Both the position numbers and the translations under genes were made by a program. Positions 23,893-33,268 of a stretch of DNA of 64,000 nt are shown piece by piece. The DNA is taken from positions 39,543 through 103,542 of the forward strand of contig JAIXZY010000020.1 of assembly GCA_027489355.1 (NCBI GenBank), given 5' to 3'. The notes under the pieces are model-generated. The model was not told the DNA's origin. It worked only from the letters and a program-made list of their open reading frames with translations, and made no database searches. This stretch comes from Paracoccaceae bacterium (GTDB lineage: Bacteria; Pseudomonadota; Alphaproteobacteria; Rhodobacterales; Rhodobacteraceae). The first letter of the stretch is position 1; the number at the start of each line of letters is the position of its first letter.

Positions 23893-24976
23893 GCTGCTGC
23901 CGGGAACTAGACTGCAGCCGCGCGACAGCTTCCGACAGCTCCGAAAGCTCGCGGGTTCTATGACTTTCGAACGGAAAGATGTCGTCGCCCCGGGAGATCG
24001 CCACCGCATTCCGGGCAGCCTGGCCGAAGGGCTGGGCGAAGAGCCGGATGAAGAGCAAGGTTGCGAAGGTCAGGACAGCGAGCATTCCAAGGACAAACGG
24101 CAGCAGCCGAGACGGGAGATCATCGTCAATGCTGGAGAACTCGGAGTTGTCCACGCGGGTGATGAGCCTCCAGCCGAAGTTGGGTGTTCTGTTGTCGAAC
24201 TCGACGGGACGCACGAAGGAGAAGTAGGAGTCACCGTCTGCCCACTCGGCACGAACGCTTTGCGAGGTGCCAAGTGACGCCAGCCTGAACGGCGCTGAGG
24301 TGGGCTGCGCCGGGTTGTCTTCCAAGGTCGAGACGATGGCGGTCCCATCCTGGGACACGAGGACAGCATCAATCCTCAAGGCAGTGGCCATCTCCTTGAC
24401 GAGGCTTGCAGCCCAGTCAAAATTGATATGCAGCCCGAGAACGCCGATCTGGCGGCCGGTGGTGTCACGAACCGGCAGCGCGTAGTCGAGGAAGCGAGGT
24501 GGGTCGCCACCATCGTTGCCAAGCAGCTTCGCCAGCAACACCGCTTCGTGGACATCCCCCGCAAAATCTCCCTCCAGGCCCTCCCGGAACCACGGTCTGC
24601 TGGAGACATCGACGCCCTCCAGAAGGCCGCCTGCAGCGGCCTGGACGGTCCCATCAAGCGATGCAAACCCCACCCAGGAAATCTTCTCTCCTTCCGCGAT
24701 CATCTGGTCCATGATCGGTCGCATGGCGGCCGGCGGAGCAGCAGCAAGCTTGTCGGCCAGCACCTCCAACCGACGCCATTCGTCTGTCAGTTCTCGTCCC
24801 AGCGCCGTGATTAGGGCGGCGGATCTCACCTCGACCGCCTCCGACATCGCATTGTCCGTTAACTGTCGGGCGGCCGAGCGAAGCACGAAGAAGGAGAAAG
24901 TCGCGCCAACCAAGGCGCTGACCACGACAAACCAAAGGAAGGCACCTGATAATGTCACGAGGGATCTAGCTGCCAT
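23873..24976 (-). CDS. dCACHE-HAMP membrane sensor lacking an output domain
   Basis: A ~367-residue protein from ATG 24976. TM1 is at ~8-30. A large periplasmic dCACHE-type sensor follows (~35-285; typical motifs are SSRPWFREGLEGD, LDYALPVRDTTGRQIGVLG and NFDWAASLVKEM). TM2 is at ~293-315, and a HAMP-like segment (~316-360) ends the protein. No kinase, GGDEF, EAL or methyl-accepting region follows, and the stop is clean. Its 3' end overlaps that of the GT2 gene by 20 bp in convergent orientation. It could signal by HAMP-mediated contact with the polysaccharide synthase or another membrane partner, or be a truncated receptor. Confidence 0.78.
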   Translation of the reverse strand: MAARSLVTLSGAFLWFVVVSALVGATFSFFVLRSAARQLTDNAMSEAVEVRSAALITALGRELTDEWRRLEVLADKLAAAPPAAMRPIMDQMIAEGEKISWVGFASLDGTVQAAAGGLLEGVDVSSRPWFREGLEGDFAGDVHEAVLLAKLLGNDGGDPPRFLDYALPVRDTTGRQIGVLGLHINFDWAASLVKEMATALRIDAVLVSQDGTAIVSTLEDNPAQPTSAPFRLASLGTSQSVRAEWADGDSYFSFVRPVEFDNRTPNFGWRLITRVDNSEFSSIDDDLPSRLLPFVLGMLAVLTFATLLFIRLFAQPFGQAARNAVAISRGDDIFPFESHRTRELSELSEAVARLQSSSRQQLSGDQR

Positions 24977-25444
24977 ACCGCACCTCGACTGCAAGTTCAG
25001 GTTGAATGGTAGGGCGAAGCGCTCGCAAAAGGCTAGGCCCGGCCGCGGCGCAGGCTCAGGTTCAGGTTCAGGTGAGGTATTTCAACACCTTGTGTCAGGC
25101 GTCACTGATACCGGGCAGCCTTGGGTGATCATCCTGGGTGTCCCGATCCGAGCAAGACTCAACGCTAGCAGAGAACTGGAGTATCCGCAGAGAGCAACGT
25201 CAGGCGCGCTTGATTTGCAGGGCCTTGGAACAAGCACGAAGACTAGGCGTCGCTCTAGCACCGTTCTCAATTCTTCTGCACAACCGCCGGCATCCGATTG
25301 CCGTTCAGGCGCAGTTGCACCCATCGAATCCCCGGGGCGTCCTCAGAACACCCAAAACTGTGAACGACAGGCCGTCCAGCCAAGCCTGAGCGCGCACGAT
25401 CCCCTTGCAAGCTTGCCTTTCGACCCCGAGAAGCAGTGTTGTGA
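24977..25444. other. Intergenic, about 470 bp, divergent promoters expected
   Basis: This lies between the leftward dCACHE gene and the rightward kinase. Apart from the hexamer repeat at 25051-25074, no feature is evident. Confidence 0.4.
25051..25074 (+). repeat. Short tandem hexamer repeat (four copies)
   Basis: CAGGCT, CAGGTT, CAGGTT and CAGGTG occur head to tail in the divergent intergenic region. It may vary in copy number between strains or be incidental. Confidence 0.6.
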
Positions 25445-27544
25445 TTGCGGGGACGACTTGAAGTACAAATCGACGTTTCTGTTTGCATTGCCTCAGTTGC
25501 CGTCATAGCCATTTCCAGAGCAGAGAATTCGCAGGTTTCCCAATTGGCTAGCGCACCCTACGGAAGATTGGAGTATGCCCTGTATGGCATTGTTCTGCTA
25601 GTTAGCGCAGGCGTGGGAGTAGTGACGGAGCGCTTGGACTTCAGTTTGCAGAGGCAGTTGCTCACGGCAAAGATTACTGATTACAATCAATATCTTACGT
25701 ATCAGTTAGAGGGGGATATCGCTCACCTGATTGCTGTCGCCACCGGGATTTCGACGGTTGTTGCGTTGAACGCAGATATCGACGAGCGTCAGTTCGCTGA
25801 GGCAGCGCGCCTGTTGGGCGGAGATGACCCCACAGTCAGGAGTATCTCGCTTACAACTGATGGGACAGTGCAGCGACTCTATCCCGGAGGGCTGAACTCG
25901 CAAGCGCTTGAAGAGGATCTCCGTACACTTCTGGGCCACTCGGACGGCATGCAACTGACGAGACGCACGGGGCAGCCAGTTCTTCTAGGGCCCATGGACC
26001 TAGAAAACGGAGAGCGTGGCCTGGTTCTCAGCATAGCGTTTGCACCAAATCTTCATGAAAGTAGTACCTTCGGTCGACGTCACGTAATTTCCATCGTCGT
26101 TGATGCAACCAAATTTTTCGAAGTACACGCCAAGAACGTGACAGAAGAAGATTTTCTTATCGCAGTGGTCAGCGGTGAATATAAGTCGGTAATTTGGGGC
26201 AATCCAACAACGATCACACTTAATCCAGTGGTTACGGCCATGACGAACTCATCAAGCAAGTGGCAGATCGCTTCAGCACCACTGGGTGGATGGCCAATCC
26301 TTTCCCCACACGCGCCAACCATAGCCGGCCTTGCCCTCCTTCGCACCTTGATTGTCTGCGCAGTTATAAAGGTCATGTTTGAACTTCTACGCCGGCGAAA
26401 TGCAGCGGAGCTTCAACTGTCTGATGCAGTTGAGGCATTGGACGACGGGTTCGCTGTGTTTGATCCTGCGGATCGGCTACGTATATCGAATAGCCGATAC
26501 AAGCAAATCTATAACACTTCCGCTGACCTGCTCGTGCCCGGAGCAACTTTTGAGGATATCCTTCGCGGTGGTGTGAAGCGTGGCCAGTATCCCGACGCGG
26601 TCGGACAAGAGGAAAATTGGATCCAGCGGCGGCTGGCGGCACATCGTGCCGCTGGAAGCGTCATCGAGCAGAAACTGGACGATGGTCGATGGGTGAGAGT
26701 AGTAGAAAGAAAAACTGGTGACGGTAGTGTAGTTGGGTTCCGAGTCGATATCACGGAACTCAAATTGGCGACCGAAGCCGCAAAAGCTGCCGAGCGTGCG
26801 AAGTCAGAATATATTGCAATCTTGAGTCATGAATTGCGAACCCCCCTGACAATTACAGTGGGTTACGTGAGTCTGCTTGCTGAGGCCGGCAAGCTGCCTG
26901 TAGTAAGGAATTTATTGGAGCCGACCAGTTCAGACCGCTCAATGGAAAATAAAGCTGAGGTAAGTTCGGCCGTCGCGACAATCGAGGACATGGCGCAGAG
27001 AGCACATAAGTCCTCGCTACAACTACTTGCTCTGATGAACCAGCTCCTTGATTTCTCAAAGATCGAAGCCGGAAAGATGGAGGTGGAGCGAATAAACGTC
27101 GATGTGGAAGAAATTCTAGAGGACATCGACAACTCGTTTCGCAGCCTAGTTCAAGAGAAGGGACTACGGTTCAATGTGGTGGCGGTTCGCGCACGAGTAA
27201 GCGCAGACCCGATCAAAATTAGGCAGATACTTATGAACTTGGTGTCCAACTCCCTCAAGTTTACAGAAGAAGGTTATATTAACGTACTGACATCCATAAG
27301 GGACGGGATGGCTCTTTTTGAAGTTGTGGATAGTGGCTGTGGAATAACTGCCGATGTTGGAAACCGACTATTCAGGCCGTTCGAGCAGGTCGACATTTCT
27401 GCAAAGAGACGAGCAAAGGGAACTGGGCTTGGTCTGGCCATCAGCAAGAACCTTGTAGAAATGATGGGAGGAGCAATCGGCTTTGAGAACAACCAACCCT
27501 CCGGCACTTCGTTCTGGTTTACGGTGCCGCTGGCGGCAAGTTGA
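25445..27544 (+). CDS. Membrane PAS-domain sensor histidine kinase
   Basis: Up to 699 residues; the start is uncertain (TTG codons at 25445 and 25568 are candidates, the second just before the first membrane helix). The order is TM1 (YALYGIVLLVSAGVGVV), a ~230-residue periplasmic CHASE-like sensor, TM2 near residue 300, a PAS domain (ALDDGFAVFDPADRLRISN), HisKA with the phospho-acceptor in ILSHELRTPLT (~462), and HATPase_c with NLVSNSLKFTEEG, DSGCGI and GTGLGLAISKNLVEMMGG. It is an orthodox kinase without a receiver. The gene is less GC-rich than its left neighbours. It converges on a response-regulator gene 67 bp away, its likely partner. Confidence 0.87.
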   Translation: MRGRLEVQIDVSVCIASVAVIAISRAENSQVSQLASAPYGRLEYALYGIVLLVSAGVGVVTERLDFSLQRQLLTAKITDYNQYLTYQLEGDIAHLIAVATGISTVVALNADIDERQFAEAARLLGGDDPTVRSISLTTDGTVQRLYPGGLNSQALEEDLRTLLGHSDGMQLTRRTGQPVLLGPMDLENGERGLVLSIAFAPNLHESSTFGRRHVISIVVDATKFFEVHAKNVTEEDFLIAVVSGEYKSVIWGNPTTITLNPVVTAMTNSSSKWQIASAPLGGWPILSPHAPTIAGLALLRTLIVCAVIKVMFELLRRRNAAELQLSDAVEALDDGFAVFDPADRLRISNSRYKQIYNTSADLLVPGATFEDILRGGVKRGQYPDAVGQEENWIQRRLAAHRAAGSVIEQKLDDGRWVRVVERKTGDGSVVGFRVDITELKLATEAAKAAERAKSEYIAILSHELRTPLTITVGYVSLLAEAGKLPVVRNLLEPTSSDRSMENKAEVSSAVATIEDMAQRAHKSSLQLLALMNQLLDFSKIEAGKMEVERINVDVEEILEDIDNSFRSLVQEKGLRFNVVAVRARVSADPIKIRQILMNLVSNSLKFTEEGYINVLTSIRDGMALFEVVDSGCGITADVGNRLFRPFEQVDISAKRRAKGTGLGLAISKNLVEMMGGAIGFENNQPSGTSFWFTVPLAAS

Positions 27545-27611
27545 CTAAATCGCATCGCCGCGGTGGCCTCAATCAGTGGAATTTCCTCAAGTTGGTTAAC
27601 CGTATGTAAGC

Positions 27612-28571
27612 TTATCGAATGCTCGGTGGCACTACTCTGTTTGACTGTGCTTGGGATCGTGCTTTCAGCCGCGCTACTGCGCGCGTTATAGTACGATCAA
27701 TCTCTTCCAAGTCTGCAGACATGGGCCTGATTGCTGCGCCCATTAGGATATCAAAGGTCATGGGCGAACCATCATCGTACTGGAGATTCCTATCGTCCAA
27801 AAAATGCTGGACTTCACTTTCAAGATCTTTGCAATCCAGTTGAGTGGCGGCACTAGACACGACCAGGAATATTCCGCCTCCGCAGTAAGCCATGAGACTA
27901 AGTCGTGGCGCCAGTACAAAACTGATTGCTGACGCAACCTCGTGAAGTGCGTAGTTCAACTCCTCGGCGCTGGCTTTGGCCTTGAGGTCTTTCACCTGAT
28001 CTAGCCCGAACGCCGCGACTTGGGACGCGGACACACCCGCGCGAGAAAGTTGACTTAAGTAGTTCTTTAGAGCGGCCAAATCGACAAGTTTCGGCACGCC
28101 CGCTATTTCCAAAGATTCAGTTAGTTCCAGATTTGCATCGGAAGACCGCGAAGAGGCGTGTCGCAGCGTGGCAGCTTCACGTCGAGCGGTTATCAGATCC
28201 TTGGCCATACGAAGCCGCGCTCCAAGTTCGGTAAGGTCGAACGGCTTAGTTGCATAGTCGCTTGCGCCGGCCTGAAATGCGCGATCAATGAACTGCTTGT
28301 CCGACATGGCGGTAAGCATTATAATGGGTGTCTGGCGATATTCCTTCATCTGCCTGACCATCCTGCACAGTTCGATGCCGTCTATCTCCGGCATGTTAAT
28401 ATCGAGGAGTAGGCAATCAAATGCGGGTTCTGCGTTAACAAGCATGTCTAATGCAGCTTGTCCAGACGGAGCAATTTTTACATCGGGAAAGCCTGCTCGC
28501 ACGGCCATCAGGGGTATCATTTCGCGTATGAAGGGCTCGTCGTCGACAGCGAGTATTTTCATCTTTTTCAC
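27612..28571 (-). CDS. Response regulator: REC plus degenerate GGDEF-like domain
   Basis: A 319-residue cytosolic protein. REC at ~4-125 has the acidic pocket DDE (10-12), phospho-acceptor Asp57 in LLLDINMPEIDG, Thr in MLTAM and Lys in TKPFD. A linker follows, then ~170-305 with a GGDEF-like fold whose signature is altered: AYCGGGIFLVV stands where RxGGDEF would be, so cyclase activity is unlikely. It may bind c-di-GMP or GTP, or act as a protein-protein output. Convergent with the PAS kinase gene, it probably forms its cognate pair. ATG 28571 or 28562 are both possible starts. Confidence 0.82.
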   Translation of the reverse strand: MKKMKILAVDDEPFIREMIPLMAVRAGFPDVKIAPSGQAALDMLVNAEPAFDCLLLDINMPEIDGIELCRMVRQMKEYRQTPIIMLTAMSDKQFIDRAFQAGASDYATKPFDLTELGARLRMAKDLITARREAATLRHASSRSSDANLELTESLEIAGVPKLVDLAALKNYLSQLSRAGVSASQVAAFGLDQVKDLKAKASAEELNYALHEVASAISFVLAPRLSLMAYCGGGIFLVVSSAATQLDCKDLESEVQHFLDDRNLQYDDGSPMTFDILMGAAIRPMSADLEEIDRTITRAVARLKARSQAQSNRVVPPSIR

Positions 28572-28796
28572 CGGTTTGGTTTAGCGGCACTCTCATTAGA
28601 GCCATGCTCGACGGGGAAGTAGATTCACAGGCGCACCGGTCCCTTGTCGGCCAACTCAGCTGCAGCGGTTGTGGGCGTGTACGCACGAATTATCGTTTAC
28701 TGAACCCTAGCCGGATAACATTCGTTTGGAGTGCTGTCCATAACGCGTGACCCAACGTATGGTTGAGGGTGCAGAGCTGCTCTTCATGGTGCTTCG

Positions 28797-29011
28797 GGTC
28801 AGGAGTCGTTCTCGCGTCTTAGGGTCAGGACTCGTTCTCGTGTCATAGCCAGAACATGACAGTTGCGGCGAGGGCGACGGCGGAGAGGAAATCCTTAGAT
28901 TATGCCGCTCAGCACACGCCGGTCACCGACGTGCGTCTTGCCAAGGCTCTTTGAAAAGGACGGTTCCAGACGCGCCATCTGCGCCTCGATCAGCCGGAAA
29001 AGGTTGCTCAT
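28797..29011 (-). mobile_element. Internally deleted IS5-family (IS427-like) element, MITE-like
   Basis: The minus strand from ATG 29011 encodes a transposase N-terminus (MSNLFRLIEAQMARLE, then DRRVLSGII). At about 28895 it jumps to the transposase C-terminus (DFLSAVALAATVMFWL, stop at 28843-28845); nearly all of the middle is deleted. An IS end (TTAGGGTCAGGACTCGTT) is at 28819-28836, and a second partial copy of that end (GGGTCAGGAGTCGTTC) lies just outside at 28797-28812, suggesting two nested insertions. It is related to the relic at 10.5-11.0 kb. Confidence 0.75.
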
Positions 29012-29149
29012 CGATCAGTCTCCTCACGCAGACTGAATCACGCCGCAAAAGCAAGACTAAGGGGCCCTGTCCCTACATTCCCCGCGCCCCATTCTCCACC
29101 CCGCCGCGTCCTGGTCCCTCGCGCCGTCAAGTCGGCAGCGACGCCCTCA

Positions 29150-29650
29150 GCAAACTGTGCGCCATAGTCCGGATTTCAGCGACGACCGGCCAGGGTCTGC
29201 GGCGACAGTTGCAGCGTTGAAGGCGACGGTAGCCCTCAAAAGAGCTCTCCTTTTCCTGCCCTGCAAAGGCTTTCCGCACCGTTTAGATTCCCCAGCTTCA
29301 CCCCCCGGGGCCTTGGCGGACGCCACCGCTCCGTCGTCCGCCTTGAGCCTCCCGCTCAGCTTGGGCAACGAGTGCTATGATCCCAACGGTCAAGTCGTTC
29401 GCCTCCGGCATGTCCACGGCCGCCAACCGCAGCCCGCTGTCTCGCAGCGCTAGGAAGAACGCAGCATCCCGACTGAGCCGGTACAACTTGGCGATCACCA
29501 GGGTTCGCCCCGGTCACCTTCTCCAGATGCAGCGCGTTCGCCAGTTCTGGCCTGTCCGCCTTGCGCCCACTTTCGACCTCGGTGAACCGCGCCAGATTTT
29601 GGCACCGCGGGATATTTCAAACTCATCGATCAACCGGCCCTGCACCTAAG
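29150..29650 (-). pseudogene. Serine recombinase (resolvase/invertase family) pseudogene
   Basis: Three frames must be joined on the minus strand: an N-proximal part with RFTEVESGRKADRPELANAL (about 29510-29600), a middle part IAKLYRLSRDAAFFLALRDS and DMPEANDLTVGIIALVAQAE (29300-29498), and a C-proximal part with LLRATVAFNAATVAADPGRS (29150-29300). The order matches the catalytic domain and linker of serine recombinases. The extreme N-terminus with the nucleophilic serine is not visible. Clearly inactivated by frameshifts. Confidence 0.75.
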
Positions 29651-29677
29651 GCCACGAGCGCTGCCTGCACCTAAGAA

Positions 29678-30748
29678 TCATTGCTCGTATTGCTCCAGTA
29701 AGCTGCATGAAACCCCAGCTTTCACAGGTCCGAGATCAGCCTCCCGTTCAGAATAGCATTGGCAGAACGTCTCGGGACCGTGCTTCTCAGTGAATGAGTG
29801 TCCCTCTGGATAAAACATCAAGCAAGTCTCTAATGCAGCATCCTTAGCAGCATCGGGCGTAGCGCATTGGAAGGAGTTGCTTGCAATGGCATTGTTTAGG
29901 TGGGTGTAGATGTGCAGGCTGGCTTTCCGCTGGTAGGTCGCCCAGGCCTTGGTGCTGTTCTTCAGCTCCTCCTCGCGCTGGGTGATCTCGTTCTCGAGAT
30001 AGCGCTTGTCGGTCATCATCCGCCGACGGGCCTGCTCGCCATAGACCTCCTGCAGGACACCGCTGTCGGACTTGCCATAGACCAGGTGCAGGGCCGACCA
30101 TTCCTCGGCCGTGAGCTCACGGGAGAACCCGGCCGCGATCAGCTTCGGCACCTCTTCCCGGTAGGCCTGACGCATCTTCGAGACCCCGGCCTTGACCTTG
30201 TTCACCAGGCCCAGGACACCCTCGTTCTCGGCGGTCATGCCCACGACTTCGCTCATGATGTCCCGCAACATGTTGGGCACCTTGGGCTGGTTCACCAGGC
30301 TGATCATCCCGGAGGCATAGGCCGAGCCCCGCTCCTCGTTCAGGAGAGCGCCCACAGCCCGGGCCGTTCCGCGGATCAGCTCCTGGGTCCGGCTCCTCAC
30401 CTGGTTCTGGCTCTCCACGGTCTTCCGGTCGACCCAGGCCGACAAGCGTTCCCCGGTCGTCGAGAGGAACTTCGACCCCATCCCATCCGCCTGATCGAAG
30501 AAGCCCTGTGTCTTCTTCTCGATCCACAGCCGGTCGTCCTTGTCGATCTCGGCGAGAGCCAAGGAGAGCCGGTCCAGGGTCTGGCGGGTGGTCTTGGTCT
30601 TCAGCCCGTTGCCCGTCACCACCGAGGCAAGGCTGTCCAGCGTCGAGTTGGCCACCGAGGTCAGCCACTCGTCGGTGCTGTTCCAGTTCAGCCCCCGGTC
30701 CTTCGGCATGTCGATACCATCCAGAACCCTACGGAAGGCCGGATCCAA
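29678..30748 (-). CDS. Phage-like hypothetical protein, probably a truncated larger protein
   Basis: A frame of 356 residues, with only a TTG (30748) or an internal ATG (30709) as start. The N-terminus looks like the interior of a protein (DPAFRRVLDGIDMPKDRG), so the 5' part was probably lost. It is helical and rich in Gln/Arg/Lys. A block SRELTAEEWSALHLVYGKSD (~229-248) recalls segments seen in large polyvalent proteins of phages and mobile elements; that resemblance is weak and from memory. The C-terminal 50 residues contain several Cys and an abrupt change of composition. It lies next to recombinase and IS debris, consistent with a mobile-element remnant. Confidence 0.5.
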   Translation of the reverse strand: MDPAFRRVLDGIDMPKDRGLNWNSTDEWLTSVANSTLDSLASVVTGNGLKTKTTRQTLDRLSLALAEIDKDDRLWIEKKTQGFFDQADGMGSKFLSTTGERLSAWVDRKTVESQNQVRSRTQELIRGTARAVGALLNEERGSAYASGMISLVNQPKVPNMLRDIMSEVVGMTAENEGVLGLVNKVKAGVSKMRQAYREEVPKLIAAGFSRELTAEEWSALHLVYGKSDSGVLQEVYGEQARRRMMTDKRYLENEITQREEELKNSTKAWATYQRKASLHIYTHLNNAIASNSFQCATPDAAKDAALETCLMFYPEGHSFTEKHGPETFCQCYSEREADLGPVKAGVSCSLLEQYEQ

Positions 30749-32192
30749 CCTAAACCACCCCTAAACACCAAGCCCCGATATCCCATATCTTCACAAGACT
30801 TCGCGTAGACTTCTAAGTTATTCCTCTTAAAAGAGAAATTTCCCAATTGGGTCACTATGAAGTAGAGCTGGCCCGAAGGACTTCTCCTGTAGCATAAAAC
30901 CATCGGATCACCCTGCTTTTGACCTAAAGGATCCCTAAAGCCCAGACGCGTTTCAAAAGTGCGTTTTGCGCAGCCTCACCTGTCTGATCTTGACAGTATC
31001 AATATCTTCACCGTCATGGCTTAGTATTGTTATATTCATAGCTAAAAATATATATTGACGATGCCGAAATAGGGTGTATAACTGGGCTTGCCCCACCGGG
31101 GCCGTATAGCTCCCGCGCGAAAATTTCGGACCCTTCCTTATCGCAAGTCATTCGTTCGGTTGCCCTTGGAGGAAGCTGTGCGATCACCGTCAAAGACATC
31201 TTGCAGAAGACCCTTGAGTGAGTTGGGCAGATTCGTTGCGTAGGTCGCCCGCATGGCAAAGGGATGGGCTGTTACCATTCTCAAACCTAGTTGCTGGCGC
31301 ACGGATCAGGACCCGACCACGGGAGACGTCACTGCTGTCGCCCTGCGGGCACCGATACCAATTCAAATCCTATCGGCATGGACTTCAGGCCCGCCGTGGC
31401 GTCGAGGCTGGAGCTAAGCTGCCCGCACCTTACCTGGCGAGCCCGCCTTTCAATGACAGGTCGAAAAGCGCGTACAACCGGCGGATGTTCCGACGCTGCC
31501 GCTTCAGCCAACTTCCTTCCCATTTGTGGCCGCCCGGATAGCTCGCACATGCTCACCGGGTCCCCCCTTGGCTCCTCGAGCGGAGCCGCGGCCGAGCAGT
31601 CCCGTGCCCGTGATTTGCTCCCCGGTTGATTGTTGTTCTGAAGTTAGTTCTGTTCTGGGGTTCGTCCTTTGTTGACCGGTTGAGAAACGCCCGCCGGGTC
31701 GAGGCCGTTGCGGCTCGTGTCCAGGCAGAGATGGTTGTGGTCGTCGTAGCGCCATGCCGCGATCAAGTGGCGCGCATGGCGCAGACTGGAGAGAGGTGTT
31801 CTTTGGGGATTTGTCCCCAGGTGGCCATTGAAGCTCTCGAAGAAGGTGTTCTGCTCGTTTTGCCCGTCGCGGGGTAGCGCCACTCTTACCGTCCGATCAA
31901 AGCGCCAGAAGCGATTGCCAAGAAACGTGTGCCTGTCCGGCTTGTTCCCCCGCTATGACCCGCGAGCCTACCATTCCTTGTTTGGCTCTAACCCATTGCG
32001 CCGTGCCAGTCCGCACCTTCGATCCGGGATACGTTTCTAATCTCCACTGGGACGGGGACGGCATATCGCGCGAGTTCACAAGGACCGATGCCGCCGGATG
32101 CGTTACACAAATGCTGCTCGCACCGCAGAAGTGTGATAGCGATGCTCTAGACCGTAACGAAAACGAATCGCAGGAACAGGGAATTAGGGAAC
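30749..32192. other. About 1.4 kb of mostly non-coding, decayed sequence
   Basis: No intact gene is seen apart from the IS3 fragment annotated separately. The part at 30980-31080 is AT-rich. The composition and the broken frames suggest relics of several insertions upstream of the RTX gene. Confidence 0.45.
31644..31883 (-). pseudogene. IS3-family OrfB transposase C-terminal fragment
   Basis: The minus-strand frame reads NTFFESFNGHLG, a short divergent stretch, then SLRHARHLIAAWRYDDHNH, matching the end of the DDE domain of IS3-family OrfB (FxESFNG...ARxxIxxWRxDYN). The rest of the gene is missing. Confidence 0.7.
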
Positions 32193-32987
32193 ATGGCAAC
32201 GATCAGGGCCTATGCAGCGTTAAACATGCTCAATCCGTCCATTTGGTATGGAGAAATTGTTTCTTACAGCGGGAGCCATATCTCAATCTCTGACGGCTTC
32301 AACTCTGCGCTGTACCGCGGGTCATTCACATACGATAATTTTGGCAACGTCTACGGGACGCTTACCGGCTACGAGCAGCGTGCGAATGGGTCACTTACGG
32401 CTTCCGTGAGTGGGCTGAACGTAAACGCAAATGATTTTATGGTTCTGGTGCAGTTTGGTGATGCAGAAGGGGCCTACTCTCTAGCGCTAGCAGGAGCTGA
32501 TAATTTTACTGGCTCAGCATTTGCCGACGTACTTCGCGGATATAATGGCAACGACACAATAAATGGAGCTGCAGGAAACGACCGGTTGCTGGGAGGGCTG
32601 GGAAACGACATTCTGATTGGTGGCTCAGGCAAGGACGTTCTGAATGGACACGGTGGCCTGGATACCTTCAAGTTTAATAAGATTGGTGACTCTGCTAATA
32701 CAGCAACGGCCTGCGATGTGATTTCAAGTTTTGTTCGCGGCCAAGATAAGATCGATCTGCGATCCATTGACGCGTTTACCGGTACGGCCCTTAATGATGC
32801 GTTTGTGTTCAAGTCTAATTTTACAAGTTCCACACAGGGCGAGATTCGTTTCGAACTCTTCGATAACGCCGGCACCTCAAACGATTACACTCTAGTTCTG
32901 ATCGATACCGATGCAGACACGGGTTCCGAAATGATGATCCGTCTGTCCGGCTTGCACAGCCTTACTGCTTCAGACTTTCTGCTGTGA
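32193..32987 (+). CDS. RTX (hemolysin-type Ca-binding repeat) secreted protein
   Basis: A 264-residue protein. Residues ~1-105 are a beta-rich Ser/Gly/Asn region. Nonapeptide RTX repeats follow at ~113-160 (YNGNDTINGAAGNDRLLGG, LGNDILIGGSGKDVLNGHGG), and then a serralysin-type C-terminal domain (LDTFKFNKIGDS, VISSFVRGQDKIDLRSIDAF). There is no Sec signal; proteins like this leave by type I secretion with a C-terminal signal. No ABC exporter lies next to it; the HlyD-like gene at 20.7 kb belongs with a synthase and is not its exporter. It may be a biofilm matrix or adhesion protein. Start ATG 32193 follows the purine-rich GGGAATTAGGGAAC. Confidence 0.85.
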   Translation: MATIRAYAALNMLNPSIWYGEIVSYSGSHISISDGFNSALYRGSFTYDNFGNVYGTLTGYEQRANGSLTASVSGLNVNANDFMVLVQFGDAEGAYSLALAGADNFTGSAFADVLRGYNGNDTINGAAGNDRLLGGLGNDILIGGSGKDVLNGHGGLDTFKFNKIGDSANTATACDVISSFVRGQDKIDLRSIDAFTGTALNDAFVFKSNFTSSTQGEIRFELFDNAGTSNDYTLVLIDTDADTGSEMMIRLSGLHSLTASDFLL

Positions 32988-33268
32988 TTGCGTCCCCGGT
33001 TTGCTTGCGTAACAATGTGCAAGGATGAGTGCCATTGCGGAGGGGCGGACTTTTGTGCCTCTCCAATGGTTTTGCGGTACGAGCAGGTAGCGGGACACCT
33101 TCTTGCTAACGAGGGTCATGATCATGAAGAACGTCTTGGCTCTGGCAGGGGCGGTGTCAGTCTGACTTACCTTGTCTCACCTCGCCAATTTACGTTCAAA
33201 TTCCATACGTTGTGGGTCTCGCGAGAGTCTGTGCGAAGCCGCTTGCGTTGGGACAAAGCCGCTGTCCG

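Noticed and set aside
25051..25077. CAGGTT tandem repeat as an operator array
   Set aside because: Only four degenerate hexamers without dyad symmetry; recorded as a simple repeat instead.
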